NCBI GenBank assembly: GCA_040902225.1
Contig: JBBDXT010000007.1
Location: 124,001-188,000 of the forward strand
Reading direction: 5' to 3'
Length of the DNA: 64,000 bases
Source: Chloroflexota bacterium
Lineage (GTDB): Bacteria > Chloroflexota > Limnocylindria > QHBO01
Positions 51,897 through 59,880 of this stretch are shown one piece after another. The number at the start of each line of letters is the position of its first letter. The first letter of the stretch is position 1. The translations under genes were made by a program, and so were the position numbers. Under the pieces are notes generated by a model that searched no databases, had not been told where the DNA came from, and worked only from the letters and a program-made list of their open reading frames with translations.

Positions 51897-52988
51897 TCAG
51901 GCCACTTCGAGGTCCGCGCGACCCTCAAGGGCGCGCAAGCCGGTGATCAGCACCTTGCGGCGACGGTCGTCATCGGTGATCGCGAGGGTGTCGCGCGCGA
52001 ACTGGCCGCGCACCGTCGCCTCGGCGTGAATCGCCTCCAGGTCGTAGGAGGGCAGGAGGGCGGCGCTTCGCACGACGAAGCCGTCGAGGTGCTCGCCGAG
52101 CTCGGTCAGCGCTCGCGGATCCACCGGCAGCTCGGGTGGCACCTCGCCGCTGAGCATCACGCGCACCGAGCCGGCGAGCGGGGCGATCGTCATCGCGATC
52201 CGCTGGCGGACGTCATCGAGGTGGTGGCAGCCGTCCAGGGTGACCGTCAGGTCATGCACCTGGCTGACGGCGACCGATCGACGCTCGCGCGTCACCGTGC
52301 CGTCATCGGCGACGGTTGCCAGCACCACGCTCCGCCCATCCGACTCGCCGAACTCCAGGGGATCCGGGTTGCCTGGATACGTGTAGCGCTCGCGATCGCG
52401 CGCCACGTGGTAATGCCCCAGGAATGCGTGGGCGATGCCGGCCGCCTCGAGCTCGGCAGCGTCGAAGGGCGAATGCGGCTCCTTCCCCGATTCCTGGAAC
52501 GGCAGGGCGCTGCGCTCCGAGGCATGGGCCAGGGCGAGGTGCACGCCCCCCCGATCGGCCCGGAAGTCGGCAAAGAAGGGACCCGTTCCGGCTGGGGCCT
52601 GATGGGCGGCGCCCCACAGCGTCAGGCCGTCAGCGAGCTCAACCGGGGTCAGCTGCGACTCCGTGAAGAGATGGACGTTCGGGCTCCAATCGACCAGCGC
52701 ATACGGGCTGCGCGGCGAGTACCAGTCGTGGTTGCCCGGCGCGAGGTAGATCGGGAGACTCGTCCGGCCGAAGCTCTCGCGCAGGAAGGCGACAGTGTCG
52801 GGAGTAAAGCGATCGTGCTCGAACAGGTCGCCGGCACACAGGATGGCGTCGACGCCTTCGTCATCGGCAAGCTGGAGGATGCGGGTCATGGTCTCGCGGC
52901 GGTTCCGTCGCCGCAGCCGTGCGATCTCGGGACGCGCCCAGGCGAACGGCGCATCGAGGTGCAGGTCGGCGAAATGCAGGATCCGCAT
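51897..52988 (-). CDS. DNA repair exonuclease (YhaO/SbcD/Mre11-type metallophosphoesterase)
   Basis: 363 residues from ATG 52988. Mre11-type ligand blocks: FADLHLDAPF (Asp8, His10), GDLFEHDRF, GNHDWYSP, HASE and FLGHYHVARD. A capping domain of about 130 residues follows. An in-frame extension to 53018 has no ribosome site. Immediately upstream of the YhaN-like ATPase (2-bp gap), the usual partner gene. Acts as a Mn-dependent nuclease on DNA ends. Confidence 0.92.
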   Translation of the reverse strand: MRILHFADLHLDAPFAWARPEIARLRRRNRRETMTRILQLADDEGVDAILCAGDLFEHDRFTPDTVAFLRESFGRTSLPIYLAPGNHDWYSPRSPYALVDWSPNVHLFTESQLTPVELADGLTLWGAAHQAPAGTGPFFADFRADRGGVHLALAHASERSALPFQESGKEPHSPFDAAELEAAGIAHAFLGHYHVARDRERYTYPGNPDPLEFGESDGRSVVLATVADDGTVTRERRSVAVSQVHDLTVTLDGCHHLDDVRQRIAMTIAPLAGSVRVMLSGEVPPELPVDPRALTELGEHLDGFVVRSAALLPSYDLEAIHAEATVRGQFARDTLAITDDDRRRKVLITGLRALEGRADLEVA

Positions 52989-53052
52989 GATCGCCAAGCC
53001 TAGCCCCCTTCGCGACACCTAGGCCGTCGCGTTCGGACAGCCGAGACGGGGA

Positions 53053-53223
53053 CTAGCTCGAGCGCTCCGAGATCAGCTGGTACCCGAAGACCGCGATCCC
53101 CGCCAGCAGGAAGAGGTGCAGCAGGCCACCGAGGCTGAAGCCGCCGATCAGGAGCAGGAACCAGGCGAGGACCAGGACGACCGGCAGCGACCGCCAGGCC
53201 AGGTGTTGCCAGGCGGGGCTCAC
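53053..53223 (-). CDS. Tiny two-helix membrane protein (lmo0937-like)
   Basis: 56 residues: MSPAWQHLAWRSLPVVLVLAW, then FLLLIGGFSLGGLLHLFLLAGIAVFGYQLISERSS. The LGGLLHLFLLAGIAV segment resembles lmo0937/DUF5670-type small membrane proteins. GTG start overlaps the stop of the preceding 48-residue gene (GTGA). It is the last gene of the thiN-to-peroxiredoxin run. Confidence 0.68.
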   Translation of the reverse strand: MSPAWQHLAWRSLPVVLVLAWFLLLIGGFSLGGLLHLFLLAGIAVFGYQLISERSS

Positions 53224-53366
53224 GGCTCTTCCTGCCGCTCGTTGATGACCTGGACCACCAGCAGCACCGCCGCCACGACCAGCAGCAGGTTGACCAGCGG
53301 CCCCAGCCGCAGCAGAAGCCCGATGAACCAGGCCACCAGTGTCACGGCGATCCCGGTCCAGATCAT
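53220..53366 (-). CDS. Tiny two-helix membrane protein
   Basis: 48 residues: MIWTGIAVTLVAWFIGLLL, a short turn (RLGPLV), NLLLVVAAVLLVVQVI and a charged tail NERQEEP. Layout matches lmo0937/DUF5670-type peptides. ATG 53366 overlaps the peroxiredoxin stop (ATGA) and its stop overlaps the next small gene, so translation is coupled through all three. Envelope-stress association is known for the family type but not shown here. Confidence 0.68.
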   Translation of the reverse strand: MIWTGIAVTLVAWFIGLLLRLGPLVNLLLVVAAVLLVVQVINERQEEP

Positions 53367-53827
53367 GCCGCCAGCCGCTCCATCAGCAGGTCCACATGCT
53401 CGCCCGCCTTGACGCGCGGCAGGACATGCTCGATCCGGCCGTCCGGTCCGATGATGAAGGAGGTGCGCTCGATGCCCATGTACGTCTTCCCGGCGAACTT
53501 CTTCTCGACCCAGGTGCCGAACGCATCGGCCACCCCGTGCCCCTCGTCGGAGAGGAGCCGGAAGGGGAGGTCGTACTTGTCGCGGAACTTGACGTGGCGC
53601 TCGATCGAGTCGGGCGAGACGCCAAAGACCTCGACCCCGGTGGCGGTCACGCGCGCGAAATTGTCCCGCAGGCCGCATGCCTGCCTGGTGCAGCCGGGCG
53701 TGTCGTCCGCGGGGTAGAAGTAGATGACGTAGCGGTGTCCCACGAGGCTCTGGGTCGAGACCGTCGAGCCGTCGTCGGCGTGCATCTCGAAGGGCGGTAC
53801 AGGGTCTCCCACCAGGGGCTGGGTCAT
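53363..53827 (-). CDS. bcp: Thioredoxin-dependent peroxiredoxin, Bcp/PrxQ type
   Basis: 154 residues from ATG 53827. YFYPADDTPGCTRQACGLRDNF gives the peroxidatic Cys46 and resolving Cys51 (five apart, as in E. coli Bcp). Then VFGVSPDSIERHVKFRDKYDLPFRLLSDEGHGVADAFGTWVEK and RTSFIIGPDGRI. Six upstream in-frame residues to 53845 are unlikely to be used. Detoxifies hydroperoxides in the cytoplasm. Fourteen bases after the alpha/beta-hydrolase gene. Confidence 0.93.
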   Translation of the reverse strand: MTQPLVGDPVPPFEMHADDGSTVSTQSLVGHRYVIYFYPADDTPGCTRQACGLRDNFARVTATGVEVFGVSPDSIERHVKFRDKYDLPFRLLSDEGHGVADAFGTWVEKKFAGKTYMGIERTSFIIGPDGRIEHVLPRVKAGEHVDLLMERLAA

Positions 53828-53841
53828 GGTCGAATCGTACC

Positions 53842-54819
53842 TCACCCCATCTCCTCGATCGCCAGGAGGACCGGGGGCAGGTCGCGCGGAAGGAGGCGGT
53901 TGGCCAGGTCTGCCGCGACCTCGCCGATGAGCTCGTCACTCGCCTCAACCAGATCGTGACCTGCCCCCGGAACGAGCCGCGTCCCCGGTTCGTTGCCGGC
54001 GTCCGACAGGGCGGCCGCCAGGAGCGCCAATTCGTCTGGATCGGACCAGCTGTCGGCCTCGCCGTGAACGAGCGCAACGGACCGATGCAGCATGGTTGCC
54101 AGCGCCAGCGGCGGCGTGTGGATCGCCTGCTCGTACGGTGCCAGGGCCAGCGTCACGGTCCCGGCTCCGTGAAGCGGCAGGGTGAGGTTCGGCTCACGTC
54201 GCTCGGCATGCTCGATCAGCTCCTCGCTCCAGCGGTCGATGGCGACGACGATCGGGTGCTCGTGGTCCGTGCCCTCGCGGCCACGCGTTGCGGCGGCACG
54301 GCGCAGCGTCTCGCGCCACGACCGAGCCGAGGCCCCGATCAGGGTCAGGGCCGAGACGGCTGGATCACCGATCGCGACCGCCAGCGCGATCCCGGCCCCC
54401 TCGCCGTGCCCCACGATCCCGGATCGGCGCAGGTCGAGCTCCGAGCGGCCGCGCATGGCGGCGAGCAGGTCGCGGGCATCGTCGATCTTGGCGAAGAGGG
54501 TGACCTCTTCCCAGAGGCCCTCGGAAGCGCCGCACCCGCGCGGGTCGGCGCGCAGGGAGGCCACGCCGCGGCTGGCGAGCGCCTCGGCAAGGCGGGCAAG
54601 GAGGCCGGGCTGAGTCCCCGACGGGAGCGCCGCGAACCAGCCGGGATGGCCGATCCGATCGTAGGCGCCATCACGGTCGCGCGGCAGCCACGAGGGGAGC
54701 AGCAGGACATTCGGGTAGCGGCCGCTTCCGCCGTCGGGCGCCGGGCCGTCCGGCAGCAACAGGGTCGCCGCCAGGCCGGCGTCGCCGGCCCGGACGCGGA
54801 GCTCCTCCGAGCGGGGCAT
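53842..54819 (-). CDS. Alpha/beta-hydrolase fold protein lacking the usual nucleophile serine
   Basis: 325 residues from ATG 54819. Fold markers: NVLLLPSWLPRDRDG, SLRADPRGCGASEG, DARDLLAAM, the nucleophile-elbow region SGIVGHGEGAGIALAVAIGD, VHGEADSW (acid) and GAGHDL (His). The elbow reads GHGEG where active enzymes have GxSxG, so the serine is replaced by glycine. It may be inactive, use another residue, or bind ligand only. Twenty bases downstream of ykoC and in the same direction. Confidence 0.8.
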   Translation of the reverse strand: MPRSEELRVRAGDAGLAATLLLPDGPAPDGGSGRYPNVLLLPSWLPRDRDGAYDRIGHPGWFAALPSGTQPGLLARLAEALASRGVASLRADPRGCGASEGLWEEVTLFAKIDDARDLLAAMRGRSELDLRRSGIVGHGEGAGIALAVAIGDPAVSALTLIGASARSWRETLRRAAATRGREGTDHEHPIVVAIDRWSEELIEHAERREPNLTLPLHGAGTVTLALAPYEQAIHTPPLALATMLHRSVALVHGEADSWSDPDELALLAAALSDAGNEPGTRLVPGAGHDLVEASDELIGEVAADLANRLLPRDLPPVLLAIEEMG

Positions 54820-54839
54820 GCCACGAGGGTACACGCGCC

Positions 54840-55589
54840 TCAGACCCGGAGCGCAGAGCCGATCCCGAGCGCCGCTGCGCCGAGTGCGACCGCGGCGAGC
54901 AGCAGGCCCCAGTCGGCGATCCGCATGCGCTGCGGTCGGGCGATCGTGCGGCAGGGTGCCGCCCCAAAGCCGCGCGCCTCCATCGCCAGCGCCAGGCGCG
55001 TTGCGCGCCGCACCGCTCCGACCAGCAGCGCCAGCAGCTTTCCGAATGCGAGTCGCGCGGCGAGGAGGGGCGACCAGCCGGCGCTGACGCCGCGCGCCCG
55101 GCGCGCCATGCCCAGCAGCTGCCACTCGGCCGCGAGGATGGGCAGCATGCGGATCGCTGCCATCGCCCCGACTGCCAGGCGCGGTGAGAGGCGACCCTGC
55201 TGCTGCAGCGAATCGGCCAGGTCGGTCGGGTCGGTGGTGGCCAGCGCAATCACCCCGGAGAGCGCGATCCCCAGCAGCCGCAGCCCGAGCGCCAGGCCGG
55301 TCACGATGTCCGGGCCGCCGCGCGAGCCTGGAGCAAGCAGCACGTTCAGCACCCCCACCATGAGGGCGACGACGAGCAGCGGCCAGGTGCGGACAAGCAG
55401 CGTGCGCACCCCAAGGCCGGCGATCGGCAGGCTGGCCAGGATCCCCGCGAGCACGAGCGCGGGGGTGACCGGCCCCGACGCCAGGAACAGCACGGCCATC
55501 AGGATCGCGGCCGCACCCAGCTTGGCGACCGGGTTGGCCCCGGCCAGCGGGGCACGCGGGTCGGGTCGGAGAGGCGTGAAGCGCTTCAT
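54840..55589 (-). CDS. ykoC: ECF transporter T component (YkoC-like)
   Basis: 249 residues, five to six helices. The coupling motifs of EcfT proteins are present in AEWQLLGMARRARGVSAG and ALAMEARGFGAAP. The N-terminal PRAPLAGANPVAKLGAAAILM is also typical. ATG overlaps the ATPase stop by 4 bp. Links the paired ATPase to the YkoE substrate-binding membrane subunit for uptake of a thiamine precursor. Confidence 0.9.
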   Translation of the reverse strand: MKRFTPLRPDPRAPLAGANPVAKLGAAAILMAVLFLASGPVTPALVLAGILASLPIAGLGVRTLLVRTWPLLVVALMVGVLNVLLAPGSRGGPDIVTGLALGLRLLGIALSGVIALATTDPTDLADSLQQQGRLSPRLAVGAMAAIRMLPILAAEWQLLGMARRARGVSAGWSPLLAARLAFGKLLALLVGAVRRATRLALAMEARGFGAAPCRTIARPQRMRIADWGLLLAAVALGAAALGIGSALRV

Positions 55590-57007
55590 CTGGCCAACTC
55601 CAGCGTGCGGTCGGCGAGGGCATCGGCGAAGGGGAGGTCGTGCGTGACGAAGCAGATCGCCCGGCCCACGTCGCGTTGCCGGGAGAGCAGGTCGAGGAGC
55701 TCGACCGCCGTCCGCCGATCCTGGCCGAAGGTCGGCTCGTCGAGGACCAGGACCCTCGGCTCACCGACCATGGCGGTGGCGACCGAGAGGCGCCGCTTCT
55801 CGCCGCCGGAGAGGGTGAAGGGATTGGCCTCGGCCAGCGCACTGAGGTGGAGCCGCTCCATCAGCTCCGCCGCCTTCCGCGACGCCTCGACCGGGGAGGC
55901 GCGGTTCCGCAACGGGGCGAGGGTCAGCTCATCGCGGACGCTCCCCGCCAGGAACTGGTGCTCGGGATCCTGGAAGACGGAGCCGATGAATCGCGCCAGC
56001 CGATGCGCCGGCAGCCGCCAGATCGGCTGCCGATCGGGATCGGTCACCGATCCCGTTGTCGGGCGAAGGAGACCGCCCAGGAGGAGGGCCAGCGTGGACT
56101 TGCCCGACCCGTTCGGTCCCACGATGGCCAGAGCCTCCGAGGAGCGCACCGCCACATCGATTGGCCCCACCGCCAGCGACCTCTCCCCTGGGAAGCGGTA
56201 GCCAACCTGCTCCGCCACCAGCACCACCTCGGTCTCGGGGCGTTGGCGCCGGCCCGGTATCGGCAACGGGTGGTTCGACACCCAGATCCCCGCCGCCACC
56301 AGCTCATCGCCGCGGGTTGCGAACACCTCGGCCGGTGGCCCATCGGCTCGCACGCCGCCACCCGCCTCGAGGACGATGACGCGGTCGACCAGGTCGGCCG
56401 ACTCGGCCACGCGATGCTCGACCAGCAGCATCGTCACCTCGCCGCCGCCGGGAAGCAGCCGGCGGATGGCGTCTCGCACCAGCGCGGCACCGTCCGGGTC
56501 CAGGTTCGCGGTGGGCTCGTCGAGGAGCAGCAACCGGGGGCGCAGCGCCAGGGCCGCAGCCAGCGCCAGCCGCTGCTGCTCGCCGCCGGAGAGAGCGTCG
56601 GTGGGGCGCTCCCGGCCGTACGGGAAGCCGACCATCTCGAGCGCCTCGTCGACCCGCGGCCAGATCTCGTTCGACGGGACGCATCGGTTCTCCAGGCCAA
56701 ACGCGACCTCGTCGCCTGCACGCCCCATTACCAGGCTCGACTCGGGATCCTGGAACACGATCCCGGTCCGGTCGCGCGTGTTTCGAGGATCGAGCCCGTC
56801 GACGCGCAGCTCGCCCTCGGATTCACCGCCGCCGAGCAGGCCCGCCAGGCCGGCGAGGAGGGTCGACTTCCCCGAGCCCGATGCGCCGAGCAGCATCACC
56901 CGTTCCCCGGCCTCGATGCGCATGTCCAGGCCGCGCAGCGCCCAGGCACGACGACCGGCGTGCCGCCAGCCCCAGCCGCGCGCCTCGATCGCGACGGGCG
57001 CGCTCAG
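55586..57007 (-). CDS. ykoD: ECF transporter double ATPase (YkoD-like)
   Basis: Two fused ABC ATPases. Counting from ATG 56923: Walker A GASGSGKST at 13-21, signature LSGGEQQR, Walker B LLLLDEP; second Walker A GPNGSGKST at 269-277, LSGGEKRR, VLVLDEP. Starting at ATG 56923 would cut off the first strand of domain 1. The frame stays open upstream with a good NBD N-terminus (APVAIEARGWGWRHAGRRAWALRGLDM). A CTG at 57007 preceded by GGAGG is the best candidate start. Overlaps ykoC by 4 bp. Confidence 0.9.
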   Translation of the reverse strand: MSAPVAIEARGWGWRHAGRRAWALRGLDMRIEAGERVMLLGASGSGKSTLLAGLAGLLGGGESEGELRVDGLDPRNTRDRTGIVFQDPESSLVMGRAGDEVAFGLENRCVPSNEIWPRVDEALEMVGFPYGRERPTDALSGGEQQRLALAAALALRPRLLLLDEPTANLDPDGAALVRDAIRRLLPGGGEVTMLLVEHRVAESADLVDRVIVLEAGGGVRADGPPAEVFATRGDELVAAGIWVSNHPLPIPGRRQRPETEVVLVAEQVGYRFPGERSLAVGPIDVAVRSSEALAIVGPNGSGKSTLALLLGGLLRPTTGSVTDPDRQPIWRLPAHRLARFIGSVFQDPEHQFLAGSVRDELTLAPLRNRASPVEASRKAAELMERLHLSALAEANPFTLSGGEKRRLSVATAMVGEPRVLVLDEPTFGQDRRTAVELLDLLSRQRDVGRAICFVTHDLPFADALADRTLELAR

Positions 57008-57011
57008 CGGC

Positions 57012-57587
57012 TCAGACCTCCGGCTGCTCGCGCGCTGCCGGGAAGGCGCTCAGCACGCCGGTGCGGACCAGTGCCCGCACCAGGAGCCAGCCACCGAGGC
57101 CGGCAACGACAGCCGCGCTCGGGATGACCAGTGCGGCGTAGAGAACCTGGAAATCGGCGGCCCAGTTCGGGTAGTAGATGACCAGGTCCAGCAACACCGC
57201 GGCTGCGCCCGCCGCTGCACCGGCGAGGAGCGAGATCGAAAGTCCCCAGCGCCGATACAGCCCCATCGCGAAGACGAGCTCGGCCGCGCCTCCCTGCATC
57301 AGACCGTAGACGATCGTCAGCAGGCCCCATGGCGCGCCGAAGAGCGCGGATGCAACGGCCGCCACCCCCTCTCCCAGCAGGGCGGCACCGGGTCGCCGGA
57401 TCACGAGCGGAACCAGCACTGCCGGAAGCAGCCAGACGCCATACATGAAGCCCTGCAACGGCGGCACGGCGACAAAGGCCGGTGACGCGGCGGTCCACAG
57501 CAGGTTCCAGGCCTGGAAGACCGCCCCAAAGGCGACCGCCAATGCGGCGCCCAGCACGATGTCAACCGTCCTCCACTGCGCAGTCAT
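57012..57587 (-). CDS. ykoE: ECF transporter S component YkoE (thiamine precursor binding)
   Basis: 191 residues with five to six helices. WRTVDIVLGAALAVAFGAVFQAWNLLW and PLQGFMYGVWLLPAVLVPLVIRRPGAALLGEGVAAVASALFG closely match YkoE, the hydroxymethylpyrimidine/thiamine-type substrate-capture subunit. ATG overlaps the thiN stop (ATGA) and is preceded by AAAGGAG. Position under the TPP riboswitch confirms a thiamine link. Confidence 0.92.
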   Translation of the reverse strand: MTAQWRTVDIVLGAALAVAFGAVFQAWNLLWTAASPAFVAVPPLQGFMYGVWLLPAVLVPLVIRRPGAALLGEGVAAVASALFGAPWGLLTIVYGLMQGGAAELVFAMGLYRRWGLSISLLAGAAAGAAAVLLDLVIYYPNWAADFQVLYAALVIPSAAVVAGLGGWLLVRALVRTGVLSAFPAAREQPEV

Positions 57588-58234
57588 ACGCTCGGCTCCT
57601 TTCGCGTCTCGATGATCAGCAGCGTCCCGCGCTCGAGCGAGACCGATGCGGGTGCGCGCTCAACCTCGTTGGAGAGACCCCTGGAGCGACCGGATTGAAG
57701 CGTCTCCCCGGCGAGCGGGTAGCGCAGGCCGGCGGTTCGCACCCCCGCTGCGTCACCGTTCAGGGGGAGCAGGGTGACGAGGTCACCCGCGATCCCCGCC
57801 AGCTCGCGGCGGCTGCCACCCTGGAGGGCCTGCACGGTCGTGCCACCGCGGGTCATGCGAAGCTCGATGCCTTCCCACCGGGGGTCGACCAGCAGGAGCA
57901 GATTTGCCAGCTCATGATCCAGCCGCTCCCCGCCGAGCCCTCCGAGGATCACGACCTCGTCGGCGCCGCCGGCCACGGCCCGAGAAAGGGCGAGCTCGAC
58001 ATCCGAGGCATCCTTTTCGGCGGGATGCTTCTCGACCTCGACCCCCAGCGTCGCCAGGCGCTCAAGCAGGGCGGGGCCGATCGAGTCCATGTCACCGATC
58101 ACCAGGTCTGGCAGCACCCCACAGCTGTCCAGCCACCCAGCACCGGAGTCGGCGGCGATCACCATCTCTGCGCCGGGCAGGTGGGTAGCGTCTTCCGAAG
58201 CGGCATCGCCGCCGGCGACCACGATTGCTTTCAC
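57584..58234 (-). CDS. thiN: Thiamine diphosphokinase
   Basis: 216 residues from GTG 58234, converting thiamine to thiamine diphosphate with ATP. Markers: VVAGGDAAS, MVIAADSGAGWL, LPDLVIGDMDSIGP, HPAEKDASDVELAL, ILGGLGGERLDHELAN. The start codon lies three bases after the TPP riboswitch, and its ribosome site AGGGAG is within the riboswitch 3' strand. Frame extension beyond is the riboswitch itself. First gene of the thiN-ykoEDC operon; TPP excess would shut off translation. Confidence 0.93.
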   Translation of the reverse strand: MKAIVVAGGDAASEDATHLPGAEMVIAADSGAGWLDSCGVLPDLVIGDMDSIGPALLERLATLGVEVEKHPAEKDASDVELALSRAVAGGADEVVILGGLGGERLDHELANLLLLVDPRWEGIELRMTRGGTTVQALQGGSRRELAGIAGDLVTLLPLNGDAAGVRTAGLRYPLAGETLQSGRSRGLSNEVERAPASVSLERGTLLIIETRKEPSV

Positions 58235-58236
58235 TC

Positions 58237-58320
58237 CGACTCCCTTCGCTGGCATGACCCAGATCAGGTTCGAGGGTCTGCGGCCTTCCGCACTCTCAGC
58301 GCTTGCGCGCTCCCCTGTCG
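58237..58320 (-). promoter_or_regulatory. TPP (thiamine pyrophosphate) riboswitch
   Basis: On the minus strand the leader contains, in order, CGACAGGGGAGC, GCGCAAGCGCTGAGAGTGC (the CUGAGA pyrimidine-sensor element), GACCCTCGAACCTGATCTGG and GTCATGCCAGCGAAGGGAG. All of these are conserved TPP-riboswitch blocks. CGAC at 58320-58317 pairs with GTCG at 58240-58237 to close P1. The ribosome site AGGGAG of thiN lies in the closing region, so control at translation initiation is likely. Confidence 0.96.
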
Positions 58321-58364
58321 CTCTTGGGGTTGTCGTCGATGAGGGTAGCACGCACGCGATCCGA

Positions 58365-58390
58365 CGCATTGACCGGGCGCATTGACCGGG
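58365..58390 (+). repeat. Tandem 13-bp direct repeat
   Basis: CGCATTGACCGGG occurs twice in a row (58365-58377 and 58378-58390). Each copy contains TTGACC, so the duplication doubles the -35-like element of the flavoprotein gene. Confidence 0.85.
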
Positions 58391-58410
58391 GCGAGACGGC
58401 CGGGTACGGT
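58382..58410 (+). promoter_or_regulatory. Candidate promoter of the BBE-type flavoprotein gene
   Basis: TTGACC (58382-58387), 17-base spacer, TACGGT (58405-58410), 36 bases before ATG 58447. The repeat places a second TTGACC 13 bp upstream. Confidence 0.4.
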
Positions 58411-58446
58411 CTGCCGGAGAACCTCCAGGAAGGAATCGCTGGGCCG

Positions 58447-59880
58447 ATGAGTGCGCCGACGCTGAACCGCGACATTGATGCAGGGGCGATCGGCGAGCTG
58501 CGCCAGAAGCTGCGCGGGGACCTGATCACCCCCTCCGATGCGGCCTACGACCAGGCGCGGCAGGCCTGGAACGGGATGGTCGACAAGCACCCGGCACTGA
58601 TCGTGCAATGCGCCGATGCGCCGGACGTGGCAACCGTGATCGAATTCGGTCGGAGCCAGGGATTGGAGCTCGGGGTGAAGTGCGGCGGGCACAGCGTCCT
58701 CGGCATGTCGATCCCCGACGGCGGTCTGATGATCGACCTCTCGCGCATGAACGAGGTCAGGATCGAGCCGGAGGCGCGGCTCGCCCACGTGGGTGGCGGG
58801 GCCCTGCTGGGCGACCTCGATCGAGCCAGCATGGAGCACGGACTCGCCACCACCGCCGGTAACGTCTCGCACACCGGCGTCGGGGGATTGACGCTGGGTG
58901 GCGGCATGGGCTGGCTGGCACGCCAGTTCGGGATGGCGTGTGACAACGTCGTCGAGTACGAGATTGTCACGGCCTCAGGAGAAACCCTGGCCGCATCGGC
59001 CGATGAGAACGCCGACCTGTTCTGGGGGCTGCGCGGCGGCGGCGGAAACTTTGGCGTGGTGACGAAGTTTACCTTCCGGCTGCACCCCATCGACGGGCAG
59101 GCGCTGGTGGTCGATTTCTTCTACCCGATCGAGCGTGCGAGAGACGTGCTGCGCTTCTTCCGCGAATTCGCGGCTGAGGCGCCGGCGCAGGCGACGCCGA
59201 CGGCCTGGATCGGGACGACCCGTGAGTGGCCGTTCCTCCCGCCCGAGCTGTATTTCCAGGACCTGGTGAATGCCGGCTTCGTGTGGGTCGGCGATCCGGA
59301 GGAGGGGCGGGCCTTGCTTCCCCCCTTCCGAGCGGTTGCAGAGCCAGTCTCCGAGACTGTTGACGAGATGACCTACGTGGATCTCCAGTCGAGCAACGAC
59401 GAGCCGATGGGCAACCAGCGAGGGCGCCGGTACATGAAGGGCCATTACCTTCGCGAGCTCAGCGACGAGGTGATCGAGGCCTTCATCGGCCGCGGCGGTG
59501 CAGGCGATCTGCTGCCAAACGCATCGCTGCAGGGTTACGGCGGCGCGATCAATCGGGTCGGGATCGACGCGAGCGCCTTCAGCCATCGGCATGCCAAGTT
59601 CGAGTTCCTCACCTTTGGGAGCTGGGACGACCCGGCCGAGGATGGCGCGCGGATGGCAGCCTCTCGCCGCTTCGGAGCGGCCATGGAGCCGTTCTCATCC
59701 GGCGTCTACGTCAACGTCCTGTCCGACGAAGGCGAGGCCGGAGTTCGGCACGCCTACCAGGCGGAGAGCCTGGCCCGCCTCACCGCGCTGAAAGACCGTT
59801 ACGACCCCGACAACGTCTTTCACCTGAACCACAACATCACGCCATCCCACGGTAACCGCCTCAGGGCCGATCAACTCTGA
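58447..59880 (+). CDS. FAD-linked oxidase of the berberine-bridge-enzyme (BBE) family
   Basis: 477 residues from ATG 58447. The FAD-binding PCMH-type domain has LGVKCGGHSVLGMSIPDGGLMIDLSRMN, with His82 the probable 8-alpha-histidyl FAD link, and HTGVGGLTLGGGMGWLARQFGMACDNV, WGLRGGGGNFGVVTKFTF. The C-terminal BBE motif is RLTALKDRYDPDNVFHLNHNI. The region where bicovalent members carry Cys reads NVSHTGVGG, so flavin attachment is probably single. Such enzymes oxidise alcohols, amines or sugars with O2. No signal peptide. Converges with and overlaps the next gene by 20 bp. Confidence 0.9.
   Translation: MSAPTLNRDIDAGAIGELRQKLRGDLITPSDAAYDQARQAWNGMVDKHPALIVQCADAPDVATVIEFGRSQGLELGVKCGGHSVLGMSIPDGGLMIDLSRMNEVRIEPEARLAHVGGGALLGDLDRASMEHGLATTAGNVSHTGVGGLTLGGGMGWLARQFGMACDNVVEYEIVTASGETLAASADENADLFWGLRGGGGNFGVVTKFTFRLHPIDGQALVVDFFYPIERARDVLRFFREFAAEAPAQATPTAWIGTTREWPFLPPELYFQDLVNAGFVWVGDPEEGRALLPPFRAVAEPVSETVDEMTYVDLQSSNDEPMGNQRGRRYMKGHYLRELSDEVIEAFIGRGGAGDLLPNASLQGYGGAINRVGIDASAFSHRHAKFEFLTFGSWDDPAEDGARMAASRRFGAAMEPFSSGVYVNVLSDEGEAGVRHAYQAESLARLTALKDRYDPDNVFHLNHNITPSHGNRLRADQL

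Noticed and set aside
53956-55647. Plus-strand frame of 563 codons opposite the hydrolase and ykoC
   Set aside because: Arg/Ala/Pro-rich shadow; both genes on the minus strand are well supported.
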